Shown here piece after piece: positions 43,061 to 52,210 of a DNA stretch of 64,000 bases. The notes below the pieces were generated by a model. It searched no databases and was not told where the DNA came from. It saw only the letters and a program-made list of their open reading frames with translations. The position numbers were made by a program, and so were the translations under genes. The DNA is from Prauserella endophytica. GTDB lineage: Bacteria; Actinomycetota; Actinomycetes; Mycobacteriales; Pseudonocardiaceae. How positions within the stretch are numbered: the first letter of the stretch is position 1; each line of letters opens with the position of its first letter. The stretch covers positions 19,237 through 83,236 of the forward strand of contig NZ_SWMS01000028.1 in NCBI RefSeq assembly GCF_005146945.1, written 5' to 3'.

Positions 43061-44089
43061 ATGTCACAGCCCGTAGCCAAGGTCTCCTTGACCGGCATCA
43101 AGCCGACCGGCGAGCCCCATCTGGGCAACCTGATCGGTGCGATCCGCCCGGCGCTGCAGCTGGCTGAGCAGTACGACTCGGTCTACTTCATCGCCGACTA
43201 CCACGCGCTCACGACGGTGCGCGATCCCGAGCTGCTCCGGCACTACTCGCGCTCGGTCGCCGCGACCTGGGTGGCCGCGGGCCTCGACCCCAAGCGGACG
43301 ACGTTCTACGTCCAGTCCGACGTCCCCGAGATCTTCGAGCTCAACTGGGTGCTCTCCTGCGTGACCGGCAAGGGCCTGATGAACAGGGCCCACGCATACA
43401 AGGCCGCGCGCGACCGCAACGTCGAGGCGGGCGAGGAGCCCGACGCCGGCGTGAACATGGGCCTGTACAACTACCCCATCCTCATGGCGGTGGACATCCT
43501 GATCATGGAGTCCGACGTGGTGCCGGTGGGCAAGGACCAGGTGCAGCACGTCGAGTACGCCGCCGACATCGCGGGCAGCTTCAACCACCTGTACGGCAAG
43601 TCGTACTCGTTCAAGGTGCCGAAGGCGATCATCCCCGACGCCGGCACAGGGCACACGCTGCCCGGTCTCGACGGCCGCAAGATGAGCAAGTCCTACGACA
43701 ACACGATTCCGCTGTTCCTGCCGGAGAACAAGCTCAAGAAGCTGGTGCGGCGCATCCCAACGGACAGCACGCCGGTGGAGGACCCGAAGGACCCCGACAG
43801 CTCGTCGGTGTTCCAGATCCTGGAGCAGTTCGCTCCGCCATCGGCCGCCGACGTCGTCGCCGACACGCGCAAGCGTCTCGAGGCGGGCGGCATGGGCTGG
43901 GGCGAGCTGAAGAACGTGCTGTTCGAGGTGCTCAACACCGAGCTCGGCCCGCTGCGCGAGCGCTACGACGCGCTGATGGAGCCGGGCAGCGAGCTCGACA
44001 CCATGCTCGCCGAGGGCGCGGAGAAGGCCCGCGAACGGGCGGGCCGAGTGCTCGGCTCGGTACGCAAGGCCATCGGCGTCGGCAAGTGA
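43061..44089 (+). CDS. trpS: Tryptophanyl-tRNA synthetase
   Basis: 342 residues. Class I features: VSLTGIKPTGEPHLGNLIGA (HIGH-type at about 17-20), YFIADYHALTT, GLYNYPILMAVDILIMESDV with VPVGKDQVQHVE, and the KMSKS loop GRKMSKSYDNTI (about 208). The start GIKPTGEPHLGN differs from the GIQPT-type enzyme I would expect as the main actinobacterial TrpRS. It could be a second, possibly inhibitor-tolerant copy, or simply the only one. It lies beside an aromatic amino acid decarboxylase and upstream of two kinase genes, 12 bases away. Confidence 0.93.
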   Translation: MSQPVAKVSLTGIKPTGEPHLGNLIGAIRPALQLAEQYDSVYFIADYHALTTVRDPELLRHYSRSVAATWVAAGLDPKRTTFYVQSDVPEIFELNWVLSCVTGKGLMNRAHAYKAARDRNVEAGEEPDAGVNMGLYNYPILMAVDILIMESDVVPVGKDQVQHVEYAADIAGSFNHLYGKSYSFKVPKAIIPDAGTGHTLPGLDGRKMSKSYDNTIPLFLPENKLKKLVRRIPTDSTPVEDPKDPDSSSVFQILEQFAPPSAADVVADTRKRLEAGGMGWGELKNVLFEVLNTELGPLRERYDALMEPGSELDTMLAEGAEKARERAGRVLGSVRKAIGVGK

Positions 44090-44101
44090 TCCCGGCGTGA
44101 C

Positions 44102-45952
44102 GTGCGGCCACTGAGCCCCGGCGAGCCCGCGCACGTCGGCCGGTACCGTCTGCTGGCCTCGCTCGGCGCCGGTGGGATGGGCCGGGTGCTGCTCGCGGTC
44201 GCGCCGGACGGGCGCCTCGCGGCCGTCAAGCAGATCCACCCCGGGTTCGCGCACGACAAGGACTTCCGGCACCAGTTCGCGCGTGAGGTGGAGGCGTCAC
44301 GGCTCGTCTCGGGCGCCTACACGGCCGCGGTCATGGACGCCGATCCCACGGCACACGCCCCGTGGCTCGCGTCGGTCTACGTCGCGGGGCCGTCGCTGCG
44401 CGAGGCGGTCGACGCCGCGGGACCGCTGCCGCCTGTCTCGCTGCGGTACCTCGCCGCAGGGCTGGCTTCGGCGCTCGCCGACATCCACCGCGCCGGTCTG
44501 GTGCACCGGGATCTCAAGCCCAGCAACGTACTGCTCACCGCCGACGGTCCGCGCGTGATCGACTTCGGCATCGCGCGGGCGGTCGAGGGCGACTCCGAGC
44601 TGACGCGCAGCGGCTCGGTGATCGGCTCGCCCGGCTTCATGTCCCCCGAGCAGGCGGAGGGCGGCCCGCTCACGTCGGCGAGCGACGTGTTCTCGCTGGG
44701 CGCGCTGCTGGTCATGGCGGCGACCGGACAGAGCCCCTTCGCGGGAACGTCGGCGCCGCAGACGCTCTACAACGTCGTGCACACCGAGCCGGACCTGACC
44801 GCCGTGCCGGCGGAGGTGCGCGCTCTGGTGGAGCCGTGCCTTGCCAAGGACCCCGCCGACCGGCCGACACCGGCGCAGCTGCTCGACCGGCTCGGCCCCG
44901 TGGCGCCGAGCGCCCAGCCGTGGCCGTCCCCGGTGCACGAGCTGATCCGGGCGCAGGAGGCGGAGGCGAGGGCAGCCCTGGTCGAGCCATCGGCACGACG
45001 ACGGTCTCCGGTGCTCGCCGTGCTCGCCGCCGTGGTGCTCGTGGTCGGTGGAGTGCTCGCCGGAACGCTGCTCGACGTCACGAAGTCCTCGCCCGGCACC
45101 GCGGTACCAGTCGCACAGGGCGCCCCGAGCCCCACGAGCACCGGACCACCCGCCCCGCTCAGTGCGGCGGGACTTCGGTCCGTCGACCCGTGCCGAGTCC
45201 TCGGCGGCGACCTCACGCCGAAGATCGACGTGCACTTCTTCAGCTGCACCTACGAGGCGCCCGACGGGCGGTGGCTGGATCTGCAGCTCGGCGACCGCGT
45301 TCCCACCGACGCCGTGGTCACCGACGAGATCGCCCGGCTGCCCGCGAGCGTCGGACCTGCCGGTGGAGAGGGCCGGTGCACGGCGATCGCGCTGATCCCC
45401 GGCCAGGAGACGCACGGCATCAGCGTCACCACGTCACCGGGCGTCGGCGACACGATCGACCCGGACCCTTGCGGCACCGCACGGGCGACCCTCACCGAGG
45501 CGATCGGCGCGCTGCGCGAGGGCGGAGCCGGCTGGCAGGACGCGAGAGGCACGCTCGCCACCGTCGATCCCTGCGCGCTGACCGACGACGCCGAGCTGGG
45601 CGACCTGTTCGGCGTGGTCGTCGGAACGGAGCCGGACGGCCTGCACGAGTGCCGGTGGGACGTCGGCGGCACCGTCGAGGTCACCCTCGAGCGAGCCGTC
45701 TCCCCCGGCAGAGGCGGGCAGGACGAGTCACCGGTGGAACTCGGCGAGCGCACGGTGTACCAGCAGGAGTTCCCCGACGCGGGTAGCCCGGCGTGCGGGG
45801 TGAGCTGGGCACACGTGCCCGTCGAGGAGGGCTTCACGGAGGTGGTCCGCGTGCTCTACCGCGCGACGGCGAGCGGCGCCGACGTGGCCGATGTGTGCGG
45901 GCAGACCCGGCGGCTCGCGGAACGGATCATGCCGAGGTTGCCGCAACCGTGA
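44102..45952 (+). CDS. Receptor-type Ser/Thr protein kinase, tandem copy A
   Basis: 616 residues from GTG 44102. Kinase domain about 12-265: GAGGMGRVLLA, Lys in LAAVKQIHP (43), HRDLKPSNV (136-144), DFGIARA, and GSPGFMSPEQAEG. One TM segment at about 302-324 is followed by a Thr/Pro/Ser linker. The extracytoplasmic part holds two similar modules, each opening with a DPC motif (SVDPCRVLGG about 361 and TVDPCALTDD about 497) and carrying paired Cys residues, like DUF3558-type domains. The stop overlaps the next gene by four bases (GTGA). It probably senses an extracellular signal. Confidence 0.9.
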   Translation: MRPLSPGEPAHVGRYRLLASLGAGGMGRVLLAVAPDGRLAAVKQIHPGFAHDKDFRHQFAREVEASRLVSGAYTAAVMDADPTAHAPWLASVYVAGPSLREAVDAAGPLPPVSLRYLAAGLASALADIHRAGLVHRDLKPSNVLLTADGPRVIDFGIARAVEGDSELTRSGSVIGSPGFMSPEQAEGGPLTSASDVFSLGALLVMAATGQSPFAGTSAPQTLYNVVHTEPDLTAVPAEVRALVEPCLAKDPADRPTPAQLLDRLGPVAPSAQPWPSPVHELIRAQEAEARAALVEPSARRRSPVLAVLAAVVLVVGGVLAGTLLDVTKSSPGTAVPVAQGAPSPTSTGPPAPLSAAGLRSVDPCRVLGGDLTPKIDVHFFSCTYEAPDGRWLDLQLGDRVPTDAVVTDEIARLPASVGPAGGEGRCTAIALIPGQETHGISVTTSPGVGDTIDPDPCGTARATLTEAIGALREGGAGWQDARGTLATVDPCALTDDAELGDLFGVVVGTEPDGLHECRWDVGGTVEVTLERAVSPGRGGQDESPVELGERTVYQQEFPDAGSPACGVSWAHVPVEEGFTEVVRVLYRATASGADVADVCGQTRRLAERIMPRLPQP

Positions 45953-47790
45953 GACCGCTGCGACCGGACGAGGCCGGGCCGATCGGGCGGTACCGGCCGC
46001 TCGCCGCCGTCGGCGAGGGGGGCATGGGCAGGGTGCTGCTGGCCGTCGCCCCGGACGGGCGCCTCGCAGCCGTGAAACAGGTGCACCCGGAGTTCGCGCA
46101 CGACCCCGGATTCCGCGACCGGTTCGCACACGAGGTGGACGTCTCCCGCCGCGTGTCCGGGGCCTACACCGCCGCCGTCATGGACGCCGACCCCTCGGCC
46201 GAGGCGCCCTGGCTCGCCTCGGTCTACGTCGCCGGACCGTCACTGCGGGAGGCGGTCGACGCCGCGGGACCGCTGCCCGTCGACTCGCTGAAGTACCTGG
46301 CCGCCGGGCTCGCCGCGGCGCTCGCCGACATCCACCGCGCCGGACTGATCCACCGGGATCTCAAGCCCAGCAACGTGCTGCTCACCTCCGACGGCCCCCG
46401 GGTGATCGACTTCGGCATCGCGCGGGCCGTGGAGGGCTCCGACCTCACCAGCACGGGCGCGGTGATCGGCTCCCCCTCGTTCATGTCGCCGGAGCAGGCC
46501 GAGAGCGCGCACCTGACCCCGGCGAGCGACGTGTTCTCCCTCGGTGCCCTGCTCGTCATGGCCGCCACGGGGCGGAGCCCGTTCACGGGCGAGACAGCGC
46601 CGCAGACGCTCTACAACGTCGTGCACGCGGACCCGGATCTGTCCGCCGTGCCACCCGAGATCCGATCGCTCGCCGAGGCGTGTCTCGCCAAGGACCCGGC
46701 GCGGCGCCCGGCGCCGGAGCAGATCCTCGACTTCCTCGGCCCGGTCAGCCCCGCCGCCTCGCCGTGGCCGTTCGCCGTGGGCCAGCTGATCGCACGGCAG
46801 GAGTCCGAGGTGAGGGCGGTGCTGTCGTGGCCGGCTCCGCTGCCGCCGTTGCCCCCGCCCGCACCGCGGCGCCGCCGCCTGGCCTGGGCCGCCGCGGCAC
46901 TCGGTGCTGCGGCCGTGGTCGGCGTGGGTGTGGTCGTCGCCGTGAACATCGGCGGTGACGAGCAGGAGCCCGTCACACCGCGGGCGACGCGGCTGCCGGT
47001 GGAGCAGGCGTTGAGCGTGGACCGGCTGCGCGGCACCGACCCGTGCGCGTTGCTCGACGGCGCGCAGGTGCGGGGCGAGGGCACGCTGACCGCCGAAGAG
47101 AACCCGATCCACCTCAACCGCTGCGCGTACGAGACGTCGGAGGGTGACACGGTCAAGCTGGTCATCGGCGAGCCGGTGCAGGCGGCGGGCGCCGAGAGGG
47201 GCGCCGGCATCGCGGGACTCCCAGTGTTGCTGACCGATCTCACGGGCGGCTGCGAGGCCACCATCCAGCTGCCGGGCGAGCCGGGACTCGGGCTCCGCAC
47301 CGAGGACTCGGATCCCTCGGGCGATGCCTGCGGGCGCACGCGAGCCGTGCTGGCGACGGCGGTACAGCAGCTGCGGGATCGCGCCGGCGCATGGGATCTT
47401 CCCGGCCACAGCGCCATCACCCTCGACCCATGCTCCCTTGTGGACGATACGGCGGCGCGCGACGTGCTCGGCACCGTGACGGGCACCGCGCTCACCCGCC
47501 TCCACGAATGTGAGTGGACGGCGGGCGGCTCACTGACCCTGACCGTCAGCCCGGGAGCGCCGCGGGCCCCTCCCGACGAGGGCTACCGGCCCGTCGATCT
47601 CGCCGGGGTGCGCGCCTACGTCTACGAGGTCAGCCCGGAATCGTGTTCGCTCACGTGGACTCACCGCAGGCTCGACACCGACCGCACCGAGGATGTGCGC
47701 ATCGCCTACCACGCGAACGTCGCGGGCCAGGTGTGCGCGAAGACGCAGGCCTTCGCGGAGGCCGCGATCGAGGGGCTGAGCGACTCCTAA
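45949..47790 (+). CDS. Receptor-type Ser/Thr protein kinase, tandem copy B
   Basis: 613 residues from GTG 45949, overlapping copy A. The kinase domain is closely similar to copy A over its whole length (GEGGMGRVLLAVAPDGRLAA, SGAYTAAVMDADPSAEAPWL, HRDLKPSNV, DFGIARAVEGSDL). It has a longer Pro-rich stretch before the TM segment (LAWAAAALGAAAVVGVGVVV). The outer part again has two DPC modules (GTDPCALLDG and TLDPCSLVDD) but is much more diverged than the kinase half. So the pair keeps signalling output and varies input. Translational coupling suggests the two act together. Confidence 0.9.
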   Translation: MRPLRPDEAGPIGRYRPLAAVGEGGMGRVLLAVAPDGRLAAVKQVHPEFAHDPGFRDRFAHEVDVSRRVSGAYTAAVMDADPSAEAPWLASVYVAGPSLREAVDAAGPLPVDSLKYLAAGLAAALADIHRAGLIHRDLKPSNVLLTSDGPRVIDFGIARAVEGSDLTSTGAVIGSPSFMSPEQAESAHLTPASDVFSLGALLVMAATGRSPFTGETAPQTLYNVVHADPDLSAVPPEIRSLAEACLAKDPARRPAPEQILDFLGPVSPAASPWPFAVGQLIARQESEVRAVLSWPAPLPPLPPPAPRRRRLAWAAAALGAAAVVGVGVVVAVNIGGDEQEPVTPRATRLPVEQALSVDRLRGTDPCALLDGAQVRGEGTLTAEENPIHLNRCAYETSEGDTVKLVIGEPVQAAGAERGAGIAGLPVLLTDLTGGCEATIQLPGEPGLGLRTEDSDPSGDACGRTRAVLATAVQQLRDRAGAWDLPGHSAITLDPCSLVDDTAARDVLGTVTGTALTRLHECEWTAGGSLTLTVSPGAPRAPPDEGYRPVDLAGVRAYVYEVSPESCSLTWTHRRLDTDRTEDVRIAYHANVAGQVCAKTQAFAEAAIEGLSDS

Positions 47791-47794
47791 CGGG

Positions 47795-48436
47795 TCAGCG
47801 GAGCGCGGGCAGGCCGGCCGCGAGAGCCGCGATCCCGCGCTTCAACGTGGGCGTGAACGGCAGGCACGCGGCGGCGAGGTCCGGGTTCTGTGCGTAGACC
47901 TCGACGAGCACCGGGGGCGGGTTGGCGGCCGGGTAGAGCATGCTCGCGAGAACGGTGGCCAGCCCGACGACCTCGACGCCCTCCTGCTCGGTCAGCTCCA
48001 ACCGTGCCGCCACGACCGAGCCCAGTGCGGCGACGACGCCCAGCACGCCGCGCTTGAACTCGGCGACGGCCGGCACGGACGCGTTGTGCTCCAGCGTGGT
48101 GGACGTGTGGCCGAGGAGATCGCAGAACAGTGGGCGGTCGGCGAGCGTCTCGGCGAGGGTGTCGATGACGTCGGCGCCGTCGCGCAGCCGCCGGGTGACC
48201 TCGTCGGTCCACTCGCGCCAGCATTCGATCGCGAGCTCGAGGTAGATCTCCTCGCGCGTGCCGAAGTAGCGGACGACGTTGGACTTCGCGAGCCCGACCG
48301 CCGCGGCCACGCTGCCGAGGCTCACGTTGCGCACCCCGGACTCGGTGGCCAGTTCGCGGGCCGCCGCGAGGATGGCGTCGCGCCGCTGTTGCTTGTGCTC
48401 CGGCCTCCTGGCCCGCACGAACGTCGACTCAGCCAT
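47795..48436 (-). CDS. TetR family regulator of the molybdenum dehydrogenase operon
   Basis: 213 residues from ATG 48436, nine bases after a TATACT -10-like box, so nearly leaderless. HTH about 18-62: RDAILAAARELATESGVRNV with SLGSVAAAVGLAKSNVVRYF, then GTREEIY. The C-terminal half would bind the inducer. It is divergent from the three-gene operon. An 11-base perfect inverted repeat in the 103-base spacer covers both promoters, so it likely represses the operon and itself. Confidence 0.88.
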   Translation of the reverse strand: MAESTFVRARRPEHKQQRRDAILAAARELATESGVRNVSLGSVAAAVGLAKSNVVRYFGTREEIYLELAIECWREWTDEVTRRLRDGADVIDTLAETLADRPLFCDLLGHTSTTLEHNASVPAVAEFKRGVLGVVAALGSVVAARLELTEQEGVEVVGLATVLASMLYPAANPPPVLVEVYAQNPDLAAACLPFTPTLKRGIAALAAGLPALR

Positions 48437-48460
48437 ATCCGGTCCAGTATAGGTCCCGAC

Positions 48461-48505
48461 TTAACAGAACACCGTACTCTTGTTAACGAAACGCTGTTCT
48501 GTTAA
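48461..48505. promoter_or_regulatory. TetR operator between the regulator and the dehydrogenase operon
   Basis: TTAACAGAACA (48461-48471) and TGTTCTGTTAA (48495-48505) are perfect inverted copies 23 bases apart, with a further GTTAAC palindrome in the middle (48482-48487). The arms overlap the promoter elements in both directions. Confidence 0.7.
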
Positions 48506-48508
48506 TTT
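48480..48508 (+). promoter_or_regulatory. Promoter of the dehydrogenase operon
   Basis: TTGTTA (48480-48485), 17 bases, TAATTT (48503-48508). The right operator arm overlaps spacer and -10, so bound TetR would block RNA polymerase. Confidence 0.6.
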
Positions 48509-48539
48509 GGCCCTACCGGACCTAACAAAGGGGATCGAC

Positions 48540-49022
48540 GTGGTCGAGGTGCGCTTGCGCGTGAACGGAACGGACGAACCGCTCGACATCCAGCCACAGG
48601 TCAGCCTGCTCGACGCTCTGCGCGAGTACCTCGGCCTCACCGGCACCAAGAAGGGCTGCGACCAGGGCGCCTGCGGCGCCTGCACGGTGCTCGCCGACGG
48701 CGAGCGGATCAACTCCTGCCTCGCGCTGGCCGTGCAGTACGAGGGCAGGGAGATCACCACCATCGAAGGGCTCGACCATCCGCTACAGGGCGCCTTCGTG
48801 CGGCACGACGGCTTCCAGTGCGGGTACTGCACGTCCGGCCAGATCTGCTCGGCCGTCGGGATGCTCGCCGAACACAAGGACGGCATGCCGAGCGCCGTCA
48901 CCAAGCAGGCGTCCGGAGGGGAACTGTCGGCGGCGGAGATCCGGGAGCGGATGAGCGGGAACCTGTGCCGCTGCGGCGCCTACAACGGCATCGTGGGGGC
49001 CATCCAGGAGGTCGCGCGATGA
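48540..49022 (+). CDS. 2Fe-2S subunit of aldehyde/xanthine dehydrogenase (YagT/PaoA type)
   Basis: 160 residues from GTG 48540 with AAAGGGG upstream. The plant-type ferredoxin cluster motif is [21 protein letters not shown] (ligands in [10 protein letters not shown] and the later C). The second 2Fe-2S domain has [13 protein letters not shown] and [13 protein letters not shown]. Electrons pass from the molybdenum centre through these clusters to FAD. There is no twin-arginine signal, unlike E. coli PaoA, so the complex is probably cytosolic. Overlaps the next gene (ATGA). Confidence 0.92.
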   Translation: MVEVRLRVNGTDEPLDIQPQVSLLDALREYLGLTGTKKGCDQGACGACTVLADGERINSCLALAVQYEGREITTIEGLDHPLQGAFVRHDGFQCGYCTSGQICSAVGMLAEHKDGMPSAVTKQASGGELSAAEIRERMSGNLCRCGAYNGIVGAIQEVAR

Positions 49023-50011
49023 GGACCTTCTCCTACGTCAGCGCGCCCGACGTCGAGACCGCGCTGCGGGCCGTCGCGGGCGAGCCGAACGCGAAGTTCC
49101 TTGGCGGCGGGACGAACCTCGTCGACCTGATGCGCGAGAACATCGAGCGGCCCGACGTGGTCGTGGACATCAGCAGGCTGCCGCTCACGGAGGTCGAGGA
49201 GCTGCCCGGCGGCGGCGTGCGGATCGGCGCGCTCGTGCGCAACAGCGCGCTCGCCGCCCATCCGCTGATCCGCACGCGCTATCCCGTGCTGTCGCAGGCG
49301 ATCCTGTGCGGGGCCTCGGCGCAGCTGCGGAACATGGCGACCGTCGGGGGCAACCTGCTGCAGCGCACCCGCTGTCTCTACTTCTACGACGGCGCGTCGG
49401 CCTGCAACAAACGCGAGCCCGGCAGCGGCTGCGCCGCGATCGGCGGCTTCACCCGCAACCACGGCGTGCTCGGCGTCAGCGAGCACTGCATCGCCACCCA
49501 CCCGTCGGACCTGTGCGTGGCGCTGGCGGCGCTCGACGCGGAGGTCGAGGTGGAGAGCACGCGCGGCACCCGGCGCCTCCCGCTGAGCGAGTTCCACCGG
49601 CTGCCCGGCTCGACGCCGCATGTGGAGACCGCTCTCGCGCCGGACGAGCTGATCACGGCCGTCGAACTCCCCGCACCGGTCACGGAGCGGTCGCGCTACC
49701 GCAAGGTGCGCGACCGCGCGTCGTACGCGTTCGCGCTGGTCTCCGTGGCCGCCGCGCTGGACGTCGGCGACGGCACGGTGACCGCGGTGCGGCTGGCGCT
49801 CGGCGGCGTCGCACCCAAGCCGTGGCGGGCGGTCGAGGCGGAGCGCGTGCTGCTCGGCGCACCCGCGACCGAGGAGGCCTTCCGCACGGCCGCCGAGGCC
49901 GAGCTCGCCGCCGCGACCGGCCAGGACGGCAACACCTTCAAGATCGAGCTCGCGCGGCGCACGATCGTGGCGACCCTGCGCGACCTGCTCAGCGATGGGA
50001 GCGCGGCGTGA
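49019..50011 (+). CDS. FAD-binding subunit of aldehyde/xanthine dehydrogenase (YagS/PaoB type)
   Basis: 330 residues. FAD-binding motifs: [20 protein letters not shown] (about 27-46), [18 protein letters not shown], and [18 protein letters not shown]. Cysteines in [20 protein letters not shown], then GCAAIGG, match the extra 4Fe-4S site of PaoB-type subunits. The order small, FAD, large with four-base overlaps at both ends is typical of this family. Confidence 0.92.
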   Translation: MRTFSYVSAPDVETALRAVAGEPNAKFLGGGTNLVDLMRENIERPDVVVDISRLPLTEVEELPGGGVRIGALVRNSALAAHPLIRTRYPVLSQAILCGASAQLRNMATVGGNLLQRTRCLYFYDGASACNKREPGSGCAAIGGFTRNHGVLGVSEHCIATHPSDLCVALAALDAEVEVESTRGTRRLPLSEFHRLPGSTPHVETALAPDELITAVELPAPVTERSRYRKVRDRASYAFALVSVAAALDVGDGTVTAVRLALGGVAPKPWRAVEAERVLLGAPATEEAFRTAAEAELAAATGQDGNTFKIELARRTIVATLRDLLSDGSAA

Positions 50012-52197
50012 CCCAGACCCTGCCGAGAACACACGAGCCGAGTGTCGGCAAGCCGGTCGACCGCGTCGACGGCACCGCCAAGACCACCGGCGCGGCCCGA
50101 TTCGCCGCCGAGTACCCCTACCCCGGGCTCGCGCACGCGGCGCTCGTGCACGCCACGGTCAGCCGCGGCCGGATCACCGCGATCGACACCACCGAGGCGG
50201 CCGCGATCCCCGGCGTCATCACCGTGCTCACGCACCACAACGCACCGGCACTGAAACCGCCGCGCAGGTTCAACCCGCTGGACCTCAGCACGATGGCGTC
50301 CGGCACGTCGGTCAGCTACCTCAACACCGACGAGGTGCACTGGGACGGGCAACCGGTGGCGGTCGTCGTAGCGGAGACCCTCACGGCGGCACGCGAGGCC
50401 GCGGCACTCGTCGAGGTCTCCTACACCACGTTTGCGTCCACAGTGGACTTCAAAGCCGAGGAGCCGAACGCCGAACCGCAGAAGGGCAACCTGCTGATGT
50501 CAGGGTCGGCGAAGAAGGGCGACGCCGAGGCCGCGTTGGCCAAGGCGCCCGTCAGGATCGAGGCGCGGTTCACCACGCCGCCGCACCACCACAACGCGAT
50601 CGAGCCGCACGCGACGACGGCGATGTGGGACGGCGACCGGCTGACCGTCCACGATGGAACGCAGAGCATCGACTGGCTGCGCTCGCACCTCGCGCTGCGG
50701 TTCGACGTCCCGGTGGAGGGTGTGCGCGTGCTCGCACCGTTCGTCGGCGGCGGATTCGGCGGTAAGGCCAACATCTGGCCGGGAACCATTCTCACCGTCA
50801 TGGCCGCACGCGCGACCGGAAGGCCGGTGCGGCTGCTGCTGACCAGGGAAGACGTGTACCGCACGGTCGGCGGGCGCACGCCATCGACGCAGCGGGTGGC
50901 GCTCGGCGCGCGCACCGACGGCACGCTCACCGCGCTCGTCCACACCAGCGTGACGCGCACCGGGCGCGTCGGCGGCAACCCGGAACAGGTCACCTCGCAG
51001 TCGAAGCACCTGTACGACGCCGAGAACATCCTGGTGCGGCAGAACGTGGTGGAGCTGGACCTGATCTCCAACACGGCCATGCGCGCACCCGGCGACTCGA
51101 TCGGCACGGCTTCGATCGACGAGCTGGCGTACGAGCTGGGCATGGACCCCATCGAGCTGCGGATGCGCAACGAGCCGGAGCGCAACCCGATCGACGGCAG
51201 GCGGTTCGCCAACCGGAAGCTGCGCGAGGCGTACCGGCTCGGAGCCGAACGGTTCGGCTGGGCCGACCGGACCCCGGAGCCGGGTTCGATGCGCGACGGC
51301 CGCTGGCTCGTCGGCATGGGCGTGGCCACGGCGTTTCACCCCGCGTGGCAGTTCCTGGCCAACGTCACGGTGCGGCTCTCGGTCGACGGCAGCGTGCTGG
51401 TGCGCTGCGGGTTCCAGGAGATGGGCATGGGGGGCGCGACAGCGCAGGCGCAGATCGCCGCCGACGCGCTCGGCGTGCCGGTGGAGTCGGTGCGCGTGGA
51501 GTACGGCGACTCCTCGCTGCCGTTGAGCCCCGCCGCCGGCGGGTCGATGCAGACGGCGAGCGTGGCGAGCAGCGTGCTGACGGCGTGCGAGAAGCTGCGG
51601 AGGAAGCTGGCAAGGCTGGGGCGGCCGGGTGACGATCCCGCCGCCGCGCTGGCCCGCGCGGGCGTGCCGTCGCTGGAGGTCTCCGTCGGCTCGGACACCC
51701 GCATCGGCAGGCTCACCGGACAGGTGCGGTTCCTTTCGAAGCTGATCCGGGACCAGCGGCGCTGGATGAAGGCCGCGAGCGGGGCGCAGTTCTGCGAGGT
51801 CCGCGTCGACCCCGACACCGGCGAGACGCGGGTGTCGCGATGGACCGCGGCCTTCGACGTCGGGCGGGTGATCAACGCGAAGACCGCGGTGAGCCAGCTC
51901 CGGGGCGGCATCGTGATGGGGATCGGCATGGCGCTGTCCGAGGAGACGCTCGTCGACCCGCGCACGGGCCGCATCATGAACCCGGGCCTCGGCGAGTACC
52001 ACGTGCCGGTGCACGCCGACGTCCCGCCGATCGACGTCGCCTACCTCGATGAGCCGGATCCGACGATGCCGCTCGGTCTCATCGGCGTTGGCGAGGTCGG
52101 CATCACGGGAGCCGCGGCCGCGATCGCGAACGCCATCCATCACGCCACCGGCAGGCGGATCCGCGAGTTGCCCATCACGCTGGACAAGCTCTTGTGA
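50008..52197 (+). CDS. Molybdopterin subunit of aldehyde/xanthine dehydrogenase (YagR/PaoC type)
   Basis: 729 residues from GTG 50008. Motifs: [20 protein letters not shown] at the start, [34 protein letters not shown] (molybdopterin contact), [38 protein letters not shown], and the catalytic Glu in [20 protein letters not shown]. It hydroxylates an aldehyde or N-heterocycle. No XdhC or MocA-type maturation gene lies in the operon. The substrate should also relate to the TetR inducer. Ends 13 bases before the convergent P450 gene. Confidence 0.92.
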   Translation: MTQTLPRTHEPSVGKPVDRVDGTAKTTGAARFAAEYPYPGLAHAALVHATVSRGRITAIDTTEAAAIPGVITVLTHHNAPALKPPRRFNPLDLSTMASGTSVSYLNTDEVHWDGQPVAVVVAETLTAAREAAALVEVSYTTFASTVDFKAEEPNAEPQKGNLLMSGSAKKGDAEAALAKAPVRIEARFTTPPHHHNAIEPHATTAMWDGDRLTVHDGTQSIDWLRSHLALRFDVPVEGVRVLAPFVGGGFGGKANIWPGTILTVMAARATGRPVRLLLTREDVYRTVGGRTPSTQRVALGARTDGTLTALVHTSVTRTGRVGGNPEQVTSQSKHLYDAENILVRQNVVELDLISNTAMRAPGDSIGTASIDELAYELGMDPIELRMRNEPERNPIDGRRFANRKLREAYRLGAERFGWADRTPEPGSMRDGRWLVGMGVATAFHPAWQFLANVTVRLSVDGSVLVRCGFQEMGMGGATAQAQIAADALGVPVESVRVEYGDSSLPLSPAAGGSMQTASVASSVLTACEKLRRKLARLGRPGDDPAAALARAGVPSLEVSVGSDTRIGRLTGQVRFLSKLIRDQRRWMKAASGAQFCEVRVDPDTGETRVSRWTAAFDVGRVINAKTAVSQLRGGIVMGIGMALSEETLVDPRTGRIMNPGLGEYHVPVHADVPPIDVAYLDEPDPTMPLGLIGVGEVGITGAAAAIANAIHHATGRRIRELPITLDKLL

Positions 52198-52210
52198 TCC
52201 ATTCCGCCGG

